Part shown: positions 1-11,539 of the stretch, in pieces
How positions within the stretch are numbered: position 1 is the stretch's first letter
How the letters are laid out: each line of letters opens with the position of its first letter
Assembly (NCBI GenBank): GCA_001566295.1
Contig: KQ964276.1
Coordinates: forward strand, 1 to 50,510
Source of the DNA: Microdochium bolleyi
Taxonomy: Eukaryota; Ascomycota; Sordariomycetes; Xylariales; Microdochiaceae
Reading direction: 5' to 3'
Length of the DNA stretch: 50,510 nt
Notes under the pieces: generated by a model
The model's database searches: none
The model's input: only the letters and a program-made list of their open reading frames with translations
What the model was told of the DNA's origin: nothing
Position numbers and translations under genes: made by a program

Positions 1-831
1 TTTTTTTTTTTTTTTTCGCGAGGACTTTCTTCCTCTTGCTCTGCTTTGGTTTCTACTTTTTTCTTCGTCTTTCACTCGTTCAATTTTTGATTTTTTAATT
101 TTATCCACTCTCTGTGAACTGGCAAAGCGCTCGAGTCGGCTCTTTTCGGCAACACCTCACCGAGCAAACCTGCCGCCTCGGAAACGCGATCTCGCCCTCA
201 ATGACAAGACTGCGAGGAACACACAGGAGGTTGTCGAAAAGCCTGAGCCCAGACATGTCAACGCCAACCAACTCCACCCCAGCCCATTGCATCCTGCAGG
301 TTGCAAAATGCGCAATCAATCAGTCCGTGGCTCGGGAATGCCATGCCAAGACTGAACTACACATGATCCCCGCCACCTGCACCAACACCTGCACCTGCAC
401 CACCATCCTGTTCCGGTTCATGGACCCGTTACCGATGTCGCGCGCAGACGACAACAGCTGAATCATCGCGGCTCCTCCCTGATTGCCAATGCTTGCATTC
501 TAATTCAGTGCCCGGCCCTCTCTCCGTACGTCCCCTTAGCCGCAGGGCCAAGCCAACAAAAAAGACAGGCAAACCCCTGCCAACTTGCTTCCTTCACGAA
601 GCGCCAGCGCACCACTCGCTAACTTACCAAGCTGAAAAAGATCCTCCAGAGGTTGAGACCCCAAACCGCTAGAAAGGCAGAGGCAAACCTTAGAACATTC
701 CATTTTCTCTTTCTTTGACGGGGTACTCCGGTAGTGCAAAAAAGAAGAACAAAGAAAAAGAAAACAAAGAATAATCCCCGAGCGCCTTTTCCTTCTTTCA
801 CATCCCTCCCCTTGTCATGTCATCTAGGCCA

Positions 832-843
832 GGGGGGGGGGGG
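832..843 (+). repeat. G12 homopolymer run
   Basis: Twelve consecutive G residues in non-coding DNA. Such a run is prone to slippage and to length error in sequencing. Confidence 0.85.
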
Positions 844-3800
844 CTGTAGAGCCAATTGCATAATTTCCCGCGCCGTCTAAGATTGATACCTGCCCGCCTC
901 TCATTGTGCTGGCTAAATGCCGCCGAGCTTTGAAAGTTTGATGAAGTGCAGCAGCAGCCCTCACGGCGACTGCCGTCAGCCCTGCGTGGTTACTGCGTAA
1001 TGTTTTGGTGTGTGGCTCGTGCGGCACGGGTGTGTGTGCCAGGCGGGGCGGCGAGCTTCCGACTGAGACCCTCCCCAAAGCATCAAGTAATCTAGCGGGA
1101 GGAGGAAGCAAGCAAGGAATGCACAGCAGTGAGGAGCAAAACGGACACGGAACAGGCATCTCAGATCGGCTCCGGGCTTTGTTGGTCCAAGCACACACAG
1201 ACAGCTGGTGGCGGCGAGCTACGGTATAGCGCACCCGCTGGCGACACAAGCTACCCTTAGGGAGTCTAAGGTAGGTATTTGCGCAGGCGCCCAAAGCCCA
1301 TGTTTGTGGAAAACGGCCGTGCGGCATGGTCTTGCTTGATCGGGCAAGGCGTCAACGGGCGCCGTCCTCGCAACTAGCAATCCTTTCGGGCTTGACGGAT
1401 GCAACAACACAAACACCAAGTGTGGCAGATGAACGAATCCTTCGGTCCCGGGCGCCTTACGGGGGGTGGCCATGGTGGTAAAAGAACAGACCAGGAACCC
1501 CTCCCCCCCTGCTGGAGATCGCATCGGACCATCGCCGACCGTACATGCGTACTTTATTTATTATGCTTTGAGCTCCGAGCAAGATCGATCGCATGGCAGC
1601 GACGAAACCCGGGAGCTCTGAATCTTACATCGTGCCATCGCCCTATGGTGAAACGGCCGAGTGGTCGTCCGTGGCCGTTGCGGGTGACCGCTCGCGCCTA
1701 CCCGTGCCATCCAAACTTGGGTGCAGCCAGCTGGTGTTTTCTTGTTCTTGGCCTCCCAGCTGCCACTGTAACATCGCCGAGGGGCCATGGCCATTGCTCG
1801 GTGTCCTGGGATTCTTCACCGACGTGTTTCGAAGATCACCAAAGAAGCTTATCGTGGCTGGCTGAGTGTGCTGCGGGCACGATTGCGCTGTCACCCTCCC
1901 TTGTGAGAGGCGCCAAGGGGCAGCCTCGGGGCTGGCCGATCGGGCAGCTGCAGGGTCGGTTGATTGGCAGGTTGACGAGCCATCGACTCGAGCCCAGGCC
2001 GGCCTGGAGCCAGAATAGCTTCTTCTGGAAAACGAGCCCACCCGCCCATGTGCAAGCGACGCCGCGCGCCACGGGGGACGCCACGCCGGGATCATGTTCC
2101 CACGCCTGCGAGCGAGGCACATGGCCACTCAAAAGACCGGAGGCCAAAACTCGGGGTAATTCCACGGGCAGGACACGGCAGGAGTGAGCCTGCAGTTGCA
2201 GGGCCAGGCAAGGCTCGCTTGGAGCCTCGAGCCATGGACTTGAATCGTGCGATCCCGTCCAGGTCGCGGGACCGACGGACGCCTGCTGATGAAAGCGGGA
2301 GCGCACGACTGAGTCTGGCGGACAATGCACCTGGAAGACGCTGGAGAGGCGCCACAGACCTGATTGCAACGTTGTGACACATGCTCACTAGCAAAGTCCG
2401 CCCAGCACGCTGGGCCTCGCGTACACAGCAAGGAGTGCGAGTCCAGACCAGTGACTCCTCACCGCCCGCTGCCGCATTGCATCATCACTGCGATATGCTG
2501 CGTGGCTGGTTGTCTGAAACGAACCTTGGGGCTTCCAGATGGGAGGACACCTCCATGTTGACGATATTGTTATGCATTGCCGAGGTGGCGTCGTCGCATG
2601 CGGTGTGCGGCCGCTTCTCTTTGTCTCTCTCACTTACCACGTTGCCCTGTCATGCTGCAGTATGCCCCTGGCGACGCACAATGGCGAAAGAGTTTCCAGT
2701 TCCCTGGTTGCGTCACAGATGCCGCTGCGAAGGCTGCGAACCGCCCGCAGCTTGGAAATGTCATTCCATTGAAAAGGGGGGTTTTTGAGCGTGGCGCACA
2801 CCACGACCGCCGACCTCTTTTTGCGAGCCGACGGCTTCACGCGAGAGCCAACTGCCTAACGTTAACTAGTGTCCCCGAAGGCCACTGCTGACGAGACCGG
2901 TCTTGGCGCACTACCTATGGGGTGCGATCCTTACGAGACAGCAAGCTATCCTTCGACTCGTTGGTGGTCAGCCGCCATCGAATCGTGCAGCGTCCAGTCC
3001 TCTGGTTGAAGAAGTGCAAGCTAATCAATGATGGTACAGTAGAAACTTGATAGTGAGGTCGACGTGCATCAATGGTGCTGCCGATCTCCGCGAGCAAAAG
3101 ACATGTGAGCGGCGAGCTACATCCCCTGCTGGTCGTCCTGTTCCGCAGCAGAGCAGCAAGTCTCTTTGGAGCTTCAGCCTGGCTGCCGCTCGGGGGGGCC
3201 TGGACTCGTCGGCTCGTAGGGACAGCATCCGCAGCGCAATCCCATACAAGCTAGATCGCTGAGCCAAGCTGCTCCGTACGGCGAGCGTTGAGCTAGTCGA
3301 AGCTGACTACCTTAACTATGCCAAGCCAAACCTCGGCCCGTGAGGATTGGGATGAACCACGGTTCGGCCGTGTAGTCCTGCATTAGCGGGCAGGCTGCAA
3401 GCTGCCAGCATCTGGGATAAAGGGTTCTCGGCTGTAATGACAGTCTCGAGCATCCGCTCGAGGGGCCTGTTGCGGAAGCCATGCGATCATGTTTGATTTG
3501 GTCTGGGTGTGAGCAGGAACGGACGTTGGCCGATGCCAATGTAATTGAGGGCAGCAAGGGAAGGATTGGTGGATATATTGTAAGGATTCCTGCCAAGTTG
3601 AGGATCGGCGCAAGCCACATTACGCTTGGGGCCAAGCGTCAAACACCAGCAATGGGCCCTTGTAAGCGCAGGCGCAACAGCATGGAACATATCAGCGTGG
3701 CACCAGAGAATTGCTGTGGCGTACCGTCCTGGCGGTGCAGGGAAGCCGGCATATACCATGATGCGTTATTGTCGAAGCAGGCCGGAGCCAAGACGAACTG

Positions 3801-3998
3801 CTACAACGAGGGTATCGTTCGAAATGGAGGGGCACCCCGAGAGCTGAAAGGCAAGGCCGAGCTGGTCGGCGAGAAATCCCTGTCAGCACCCACGTTGCAG
3901 GCATGTGACCCGGCCGATTATTCGGAGGGGGCGACTCTGGCGGCTGAGAATGATGAAGAGAAGAGAGACAGGCCTCGGGACCCAGAGTAAATGATTGC

Positions 3999-4025
3999 GG
4001 GGACTGGGACTGGGACTGGGACTGG
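3999..4025 (+). repeat. (GGGACT)n short tandem repeat
   Basis: The GGGACT hexamer is repeated about four times. It gives four G-tracts of at least three G separated by the three-base loop ACT, which fits the textbook pattern for an intramolecular G-quadruplex. It lies about 0.7 kb upstream of the receptor gene. Any regulatory role is inference. Confidence 0.8.
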
Positions 4026-4733
4026 CGATGGCGCACACAGCTTGGCTCAACACGGGCAGGCATCCGATCGGCAGGGTCCAGAGGTGGAGGACGGACGACG
4101 GAGGACGGCGATGGCCTTCGGATGAGGCTAGGCCAGGTCCAAGGCATGTCGTGCATCTGGCGGCTGGCTGTTGAAAACTAAACCTTCGCATTGTTGGCGA
4201 GAGGGCGACCCGGGAAGAACAGGAAAGAGCACTGGGCCCGGCCGACTGGGGCAGGCGCACCACCAGACCCCGCAAGCCGCCTTGGAGTTCTGCAGCAGCA
4301 GTAAGTCACCGACACCCGTGGACCTGACCTCATGCACCGACTCGCGGGCCCGGCCTGCCAGGGGCACCAGGTTACAGGACACCACCCCACGAGTCAGACG
4401 CCCTGGCCTTGCTGCCCACGAGGCTGTGACAGGGCAAGCGCGCAGGGGACTTCTTTTTTGCACCCTCGTTTTCTCCGCCAACAGCGCCGCCGCCCGGTAC
4501 GTGCTCCGTACCTGTTCCCTGCCTGCCGGGGCCCCCCTGCCGTGCGCTACGATCGTGTGGCTCGCTGGCTTTTCTGCACCTGCAGAGGACAACCTCTTAT
4601 ATCCCGTGGCAGGCCCCTCTCACGGGCTTCTTGGCTTGCTTCCATGACCCGGATGATCGTACTCGCCGCCAGCAGACTCGAGCGGCTCCGGATGCAGCAT
4701 TGCTAAGGCGATGCTCAGCAGCCCTCAACAACC

Positions 4734-6372
4734 ATGACTTACCCGCCCTACAACGAGGACAATGGCTACGCCCCGCTGCCGCCCGTGAGCGACACCCTCA
4801 CCGGCCTGCCTCCGGCTCATCGCAGCGGCCTCATCGCCGTCGCCTTCTTCGGCACTCTTTCCTTCGTCACCTCGAGTGTCCTCTTTGCCTTCCTCACTGT
4901 CAAGCTCGTCCGATGGCGCCTTGCACCACCGCCTCCCAGCCCCACCCTCGAGGAGAGGAGGGCGGCCGAGGACGCCAAGAACACAAACGACATCGTCCTC
5001 GGGCTCACGTCCAAGAACTTCGGCCCAGATCGAGGCCGCACCGGCAACGCGCCCACTGCCACTGTTCAGGCCCCCTACAAGAGGAAGGCGCCTAATCAGT
5101 TCCTCATCCTCGTGTACAACCTTCTCCTCGCCGACATGCACCAGGCCACGGCCTTCATGCTCAACATCTCCTGGCTCGCCCGCGACGAGATCTCGGTCGG
5201 CACCCACACCTGCTGGGCTCAGGGCTTCTTTGTATCCAACGGTGATCTGGCTGCCAGCTGCTTCATCACTGCCATTGCGCTTCACACCTACTTCGCCATC
5301 GTCCGGGGCTACCGCCCACCCCACCGGGTTCTCTACACCCTCATTGCACTGCTCTGGGTCTTTGTCTACTTGCTCGGCGGTCTTGGCATCGCTATCACGA
5401 ACAACGGCAAGGGAGTCGGTGGCCTCTATGTGCGCGCCGCTGCTTGGGTATGCCTTTCCTTTCTTTCCTGAGCCCATGTCCTACCTGCTAACTTTCTGAC
5501 AGTGCTGGATGAATGTGACGTACGAGTCGTATCGCCTGTGGCTGCATTACTTCTGGATCTTTGCATCGCTCGCCACGACCAGCGTGCTGTACACCCTCAT
5601 CTTCCTCTTCCTTCGATCCAAGAAGAATGCTGCCCCACCGGACACCAGACAGAACAATCAAGGATCCGACTCAGGTTTCGATGCAGCGGCGGCAGCGATG
5701 GCCGCAAGTGGGCACCATCCTGCGTTCCTCGTGTACCCGGTCATATATGTCTTGTGCACCGCCCCGTTGGCTTTCGGACGCATCGCCACCATGGCTGGTG
5801 CCCATGTGAGCATCGAATACTTCTGCTTGGCTGGTGCGTTGATTGCTTCCAACGGCTGGCTCGATGTTGTGCTGTTCTCGACCACGAGGGACTCGATTCT
5901 CTTCAAGTCCAGTGTCGACACCGAGGAGGACGGCATCGGGACGTTCGCCTTCATGCGTACGCCACATGGGCGCCGCTACGGGAACATGGTCTGGGTGCAG
6001 GGCGGCCTCAACGACGGCACGAACCGCAGCGGCGGCTCGGGCGGCGTCCGTGGTCAGCGCAAGAACGGATCCCGGGGCTGGGAGGTTCTTGGTGAACGCA
6101 TGGGATGGCGGGGAACCCTCGGCCGTTCCAGCAGCCGGGCCAGCAGGCGAGACAACTGGCCAATGGGCCCCGGCGCTCTCAGCCAGGAGTCACTCCGCAC
6201 CGGAGGCGCCGACATGCCCGACGGTGGCAACAATGCGATCATGCTCGACACAGTGACGACCGTCGTTGTCGAGATCGACCGAGACCTGAAGGAGCGAGAG
6301 CCCTCTGCTTTCTCGGTCGAAAGCTCTGACAAGGACGACATTGTTCACAAGACGCAGCCCATGCGTATCTGA
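4734..6372 (+). CDS. Seven-transmembrane fungal GPCR (Git3/cAMP-receptor-like)
   Basis: The exons are 4734-5447 and 5503-6372, giving 527 residues. The intron is GTATGC...CTGACAG with a GCTAAC branch-like site. The ATG follows a good context (CAACC). Seven hydrophobic segments are visible: residues 30-60, 122-150, 158-190, 197-220, then, after the intron, about 245-275, 318-345 and 350-375. The first intracellular loop is long and proline-rich. The C-terminal tail is long, Gly/Ser/Arg-rich and probably cytosolic. The motif IVRGYR after helix 3 and the tryptophan-rich YRLWLHYFW before helix 5 resemble fungal receptors grouped with Git3/GPR1-like and cAMP-receptor-like GPCRs. These sit in the plasma membrane and signal through heterotrimeric G proteins. 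The ligand cannot be told from the sequence, and other fungal 7TM classes remain possible. Confidence 0.82.
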
Positions 6373-7232
6373 GTGTGGCGCTGGCGTCCTGGACGGCCAA
6401 GCAGAGCCTTGGCGCACCACACTTCCATTTTCCTGCATCATCACCAGCATAGCGTTTGACATTTTCGAAAGACATACAGAGGCACCATTCATTGTGCCTG
6501 ATAGACAGGAAGCAGGGCAACCCCACCACCGGCTAGGTTTGGACTGGGGAGGACACCATGTAATGTTTTGGAGGAGGACGCACTGTTTACGCACGATACC
6601 CGAGAAAGCTGTGCCTCTCTGCAATATGGGGAGCAAGGACCAGCGCGGACATGATCATGTGTCACGACCGTAGTAATACACTTTTTGAGTATGTACTTTG
6701 CGTACGTTTTGCACCATGTACGACGTGTCGTGTCAGTCGTCGCAAGGGCGTGCCGCGTGACTGGACCACTACAGGGTGTCGAGGCAGCTCCTTGCCCGTC
6801 TGGGCATGTCCAACCGAGATCTTGCTGCCCCATTCTTTGGGCGTTAGCGGCACGTCGTGGACTCGTGGGTGCCGCCCAAACTCAACCCATCTCTGCCGCG
6901 GGTGAGGGCGGGGAAGGGCAACGATATCGCTCCCACGACCTGGACTGCACGGCTCATATACATATAAGCCACCGCGACAGAGGATCTGGTTGTTCGGGTT
7001 GCATTCCTTCTCTCCGTCGGCTTCTGTCAACAGAGACGCGCTGCCTGTTCCAAAAGCCGGCTCTTCTTGCTCCAGAGTCGTGCCATTACAGCCGGTAGTC
7101 ACCTCGGGATATCGGAAGCGCCGTGTCTGTGAGGCTGCGGACCATCCTGCTTGTGCCAATTACCACAACACAAATAATATCATCCGTCAGCCCTAAGCCA
7201 GCAAACGTCTCAGCAGAAACAAGCAGAAACAG
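6373..7232. other. Intergenic region with amine oxidase promoter
   Basis: No coding region was recognised. An ATATAAG element near 6962-6968, about 270 bases before the amine oxidase ATG, is a possible TATA box. The 40 bases before that ATG are A-rich, as is common for fungal leaders. Confidence 0.4.
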
Positions 7233-9080
7233 ATGGCGACGATGGGTCAGAGTACTAGACACCCCTTCGACCCCCTCTCGGGGGAGGAGATTCGCAAGGT
7301 ACGTACGAGCACTACCCACGACGATGCGCCACCACGGCTCTCCCGCCTTCCAGATATCTACCGTTTCTATCATCCCCCCCCTCGCCGCGCAAATCACAAT
7401 CTGTGGAGAAGAAATACGGTCCAGATAGATCACGACAGCCATGATGTTAACCTTCTCTTTTCGTTTCTTACTTAGGCAGCACAGGTTTCGCGGACAATGT
7501 TCCCCGGCCGCACGCTGGACTTCCGCGCGGTGTCGCTGCAGGAGCCGAGGAAGGAGGAGATGCTCGCGTTCCTCGAGGCGCAGAGGCAGCAGGAGCACGG
7601 CGGGGAGAAGAGTGGAGGAGCGATGCTTTCGCCACCAGCCAGGGTGGCGAGGGTGCAGCTCATCGTCAAGCCGGACGCCCCCGCCGCTGCTGCTCCTGGT
7701 GCAGGCCAAGGCGAGATGGGCGGTGGTGCTGGCAGCGGCACCGCAGACGGGCAGGCCAAGTCGAGGTACATGCTCTACGAGCTGCACGTGGACCTCGCCT
7801 CGGAAACCGTCGTGACCAGCGAGCACCTGCCGGGGAGACACTCGTTCATCGACCCGCTGTACATGCGGCAGGCCGAGAAGGCGTGTGCCCAGGACGCCCG
7901 CGTGCTGGCCGAGATCGCGAGGCTCGAGATGCCCGCCGGGTCGACGGTCGTGATCGAGCCCTGGGCGTACGGGACCGACGGGATGAACGACATGGCGGAG
8001 AGGACGACCATGGTGAGTTTTTCTTCAAGAACTCGGGGAGCATAAGAGGAGAACAAGTTGGACAACCCCCAGCTGACCACATGACAAGTGTTACTTCTAC
8101 GCCCGGATGGTCGAGAATCCCGATGCAAACTACTACGCCTACCCGCTCGACCTGTGTGCCGAGGTCTCGGAGGACCTGCGCGTGACGCAGGTCTACCGCC
8201 TGCCCTCGGGCACGCACGACACGATCAAGCACGAGGGCGACACCCGCACTTTCGACACGCGCAAGATCCACCCCCTCGCGGACTCGGAGTACCACCCGGC
8301 CCTGCGCCCGGAACCACCACGCACAACCACAAAGCCCTACATCGTCTCGCAGCCCGAGGGCCCGTCGTTCTCCCTCACGGCGGACTCCAACTGCGTCGAG
8401 TGGGAGAAATGGAGCTTCCACGTGGGCTTCAACTACCGCGAGGGCCTGACGCTGCACGACATCCGGTATGACTCGCGCCCGATCTTCTACCGGCTGTCCC
8501 TCGCCGAGATGTTTGTGCCCTACGCGGACCCGCGCGCGCCGTACCCGCGCAAGGCCGCGTTCGACCTGGGCTCCGACGGAGCCGGCGTGTGCGCCAACAA
8601 CCTCCAGCTCGGCTGCGACTGCCTCGGTGTCATCAAGTACTTTGACTTCCACCACGTCACTCCCGAGGGGGAGCCCCTGAGGATGGACAACGTCGTGTGC
8701 CTGCACGAGCAGGACGACGGGATCCTGTGGAAGCACACGAACCCGCGCACGGGACACGCCGTGGTCGCGCGCGCCCGGATCCTGGTGCTCCAGACCATCG
8801 TGACGGTCAGCAACTACGAGTACGTCTTCGCGTTCCACTTCTCGCAGGACGCGGGCGTGTCGTATGAGGTCCGCGCCACGGGGATCCTGTCGACTGCGCC
8901 CCTGGACCTCGACGAGCAGGAGGTGCCGCCGTGGGGCACCGTCGTGGCCCCCGGGGTGCTGGCGCCGTACCACCAGCACTTGTTCTGTCTGAGGATCGAT
9001 CCGATGGTGGATGGCGTTGCGAACACGCTCGTCGTGGAGGAGAGCGTCGCGCTGCCCCGGACGTCGGCGGCACAGCCTAG

Positions 9081-9143
<63 letters not shown>

Positions 9144-9852
9144 GGGAGCGGAGGCAGGGCCGGACGAGGGGAAGGAGCAGCACAAAGTCATCAGCAACCC
9201 CCTCGGCGTGGGGTACGTCACCACCTCGAAGCACATTGAGCACGAGGCCGGGCTCGACCTCGACGCCAGCAGGAACCGGGTCTTCAAGATCGTCAACGAG
9301 GCCGTGGTGAACCCCATCACGCGCACGCCCGTCGGGTACAAGCTGCAGCCGAGCTACAGCCAGATGCTCCTCGCGGACCCGGACTCGTTCCACGCCCGCC
9401 GCTCCGAGTTCGCCGAGCACGCCGTCTGGGTCACGCGGTACCTCGACGACGAGCTGTGGCCTGCGGGGCGGTGGACGATGCAGAGCGCCGGCGGGGAGGG
9501 GATCAAGAGCGTGATCGAGGCAAGGAGGAGGGCGCAGGCGAAGAAGGCTGGTGGTGCTGGAGAGAGAGTGGAGGAGGAGGAGGACATGACGGCTGTGAGG
9601 AACAAGGATATCGTGGTCTGGCACACCTTCGGGTCCACGCACAACCCGCGCATCGAGGACTGGCCGGTCATGCCGCAGGAGCGGATGACGGTGGGGCTGA
9701 AGCCGGCCAACTTCTTCAGGGGGAACCCGGCGATCGATGTCGCGCCTGCGACGCGGGCCGGGAACGGGAGCATTTTGTATTCTGGAAAGGAAAAGGGGGG
9801 AGAGTTGGCTGGAATGGTGAATATGGCTGGAGATGGTGGATGCTGTAGCTAG
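7233..9852 (+). CDS. Copper amine oxidase (TPQ-containing primary-amine oxidase)
   Basis: The exons are 7233-7298, 7476-8012 and 8089-9852, giving 788 residues. The introns are 177 and 76 nt, both phase 0. The enzyme oxidises primary amines to aldehydes, releasing ammonia and hydrogen peroxide. It uses copper and a topaquinone made from its own tyrosine. The precursor tyrosine lies in SNYEY (around genomic 8810-8823). The catalytic aspartate is expected in the AAFDLGSDGAG segment. The copper histidines are in YHQHLF (near 8970) and in STHNPRIEDWP (near 9640). The length suits the family. An insertion of 20 alanines interrupts a surface region after about residue 530. No signal peptide or clear C-terminal peroxisomal tripeptide is seen (it ends GCCS), so location is uncertain. 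A huge antisense open frame across exon 3 is a codon-bias shadow. Confidence 0.95.
9082..9141 (+). repeat. (GCT)20 trinucleotide repeat coding poly-alanine
   Basis: Twenty uninterrupted GCT codons lie in frame inside the amine oxidase, between the copper HxH region and the segment before GVGYVTTSKH. A pure codon run without GCC or GCG interruptions, in a gene that otherwise prefers C or G in third positions, points to recent slippage expansion. Confidence 0.95.
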
Positions 9853-10237
9853 GAAGATGGGAGATATCGGGCCCGGGCTTGACTTGTTGTATTCTTGGGC
9901 GAGCTGGCAAGAGCAAATCTTTAGATGTTGTGATTGGGATCGATCGCGGGTGAACAAGAACGCATGCTGTCTTCCTTCATCGCGGTACTGTACTCCCTGG
10001 CCTTGACATCGACATCCGCTCTGCGACAAAGGGGCAAGCGAGTGATGTCTTCATTTCGATGGTGGCACGTAGCGGAAAGAGCTGTGCCTTGTCTCAGCCA
10101 GGCGCTTTGATTTGAAACATCAACACAGTGACATTGATTTTAGTCCCGCGCAGCAGCTCCCCGTCGATATCCTGACCCCTTGTCTTACGTACACTCATCG
10201 ACACAATCTCGCTATCTCTCTAGGAGCTCGCCCTCTC
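9853..10237. other. Intergenic spacer between convergent units
   Basis: No gene was seen. This is the 3' flank of the amine oxidase (+) and of the decayed ankyrin gene (-). Confidence 0.5.
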
Positions 10238-11420
10238 CTACTCACTTTCTCTTTCGCTTCGCTGGTCGCGATCACTCTCGGAATCCCCCTCCTCGCGGCG
10301 TTCCTCCAAGGCGCCGTTTTTCAGAAGAATCTTGACAAGATTTTCGTTGGCATATCTGGCTGCTCTAAGAGCACCGTGCTTGAGCAACAACTCGACGATC
10401 TTGATATAATCTTCACTCTCGATGTTACAACCACGCGAGCTTGCGTCTAGAAGGGCACCGCCATATTTTGAGCCTGCTGCATTGACCTGGCAGGCCAAAG
10501 TGTTCATCTCGAATACTTGGACAAGCGTCCCGTAGCAACAAAGGTGAGACAAAGTCTATGTTTCGACATCCACAAGCAATTTGTAAAGGGCCCCCGTGGA
10601 GACCAACCTGGGCATTTATATCAACACCATTAGCCAGCAGAACAAATACCAAATCTGATCAACTGCGATGGGTGTCATAGTCCAAGTGATCGACTTGCAA
10701 CACAAAGTTGTGCCGGTCGCTGAAGCAAGCTGCTTGGAGAGGCGTACGAAAGCAGCCCGCAAGTGCGTTGGGGTCGGCTCCATGGGCCAGTAAGACCCGG
10801 GCCACTTCAAGAGCTGCTCCTTTGCTTCTACATTGTTTTCGAACCTGAGAAAAGTCGTGGTTTTTCAATTCGAGACCACGACATGTTGCATGAAGACGGG
10901 TGCCGTGGTCGCCGGCTTCGGTATTTGTGTCGGCCCCATGTTCCAATAGCAGCGACACAACTTTCGGCCGGCGGCCGTAGCACACGTAGTAGAGTGGAGT
11001 GGCAACAGGGCTGTGATCGTTACATGCTGCGCCGTGTTGTAGCAAGAGATAGACAATGTCGGCGTACCCACTGAAGCAAGCATGGTGCAATAGGCCGCAG
11101 CCATCTCGCGATAACGGCTGGACAGGAGCGCCGCGACTCAGCAGGAAAGACTCACTCTGCTTATTCCCGCTTCTTATGACATTCCATATAGCGGCATAAT
11201 TGCCACGAACCTGTGCCCTGGCCTCAACTAGGAGTGTGAGCACTGCAGTCCCTTCATCACCCTCGTGATGTGCAGCAGTAGCGAAGACCTCGCCGGTGGC
11301 TATTCCGTCCACTCCAGTGACCGCAACCCTTTTGAGAAGTATGGCGACGAGGTCGGCGCGATCGGCGACTTGTAATTCGCTATCCCGCAATACTACAAAG
11401 TTTTCCAGGGGAAGAGCCAC
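10238..11420 (-). pseudogene. Ankyrin-repeat protein, 5'-truncated and disrupted
   Basis: Read on the minus strand, the frame encodes several ankyrin units, recognisable by VYLLLQHGA, VSLLLEHGADTN, VLLAHGADPN, VLLANGVDINAQ and VELLLKHGA. Two lesions are visible. The first is an in-frame TGA at 10659-10661, with ankyrin sequence continuing in the same frame on both sides. The second is a loss of frame around 10500-10560, after which repeat-like sequence resumes in another frame to about 10238. No in-frame ATG is found at the 5' end; an in-frame TAA lies just upstream near 11450. A short unusual intron could hide the TGA, but no GT-AG pair keeps the frame. Ankyrin arrays mediate protein binding and are often the ligand-sensing part of fungal NLR-like proteins. 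The neighbouring HET gene on the same strand is also decayed. Confidence 0.7.
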
Positions 11421-11539
11421 ATTGTAAGTTCTAAGGTTACCTATTCTCGATTATAATCTCATTGAACATAGCAGACCGATATTATGACTACTCATTGCAT
11501 CTTTATCCAGGAGTACTATACAGTATCCGAGTAGTTATT

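Larger units (their letters stand above)
1..4733. other. Gene-poor left flank
   Basis: No open frame here has the splice signals, motifs or composition of a real gene. The stretch opens with a run of 16 T and a pyrimidine-rich segment to about position 110, which would suit a promoter or leader but is not followed by a recognisable coding start. Long overlapping open frames between about 1400 and 2400 are open in several frames at once, as expected from GC-rich non-coding DNA. Simple repeats inside it (a G12 run at 832-843 and a GGGACT array near 4000) are listed separately. The last few hundred bases presumably hold the promoter of the receptor gene that starts at 4734. Confidence 0.5.

Noticed and set aside
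1399..2187. A 262-codon plus-strand open frame
   Set aside because: Several frames are open in the same GC-rich stretch; composition is random-looking, with no motif and no splice logic.
3481..3990. A 169-codon plus-strand open frame starting with ATG
   Set aside because: No recognisable motif, poor start context and a competing antisense frame. It could be an orphan gene but I cannot support it.
4734..9852. Receptor and amine oxidase read as a functional pair
   Set aside because: Same strand but separated by 0.86 kb with their own promoter signals; nothing in the sequence links them.
7846..10029. A 727-codon open frame antisense to the amine oxidase
   Set aside because: It mirrors the GC-ending codon bias of exon 3, is Arg/Val/poly-Ser rich, and has no family motif.
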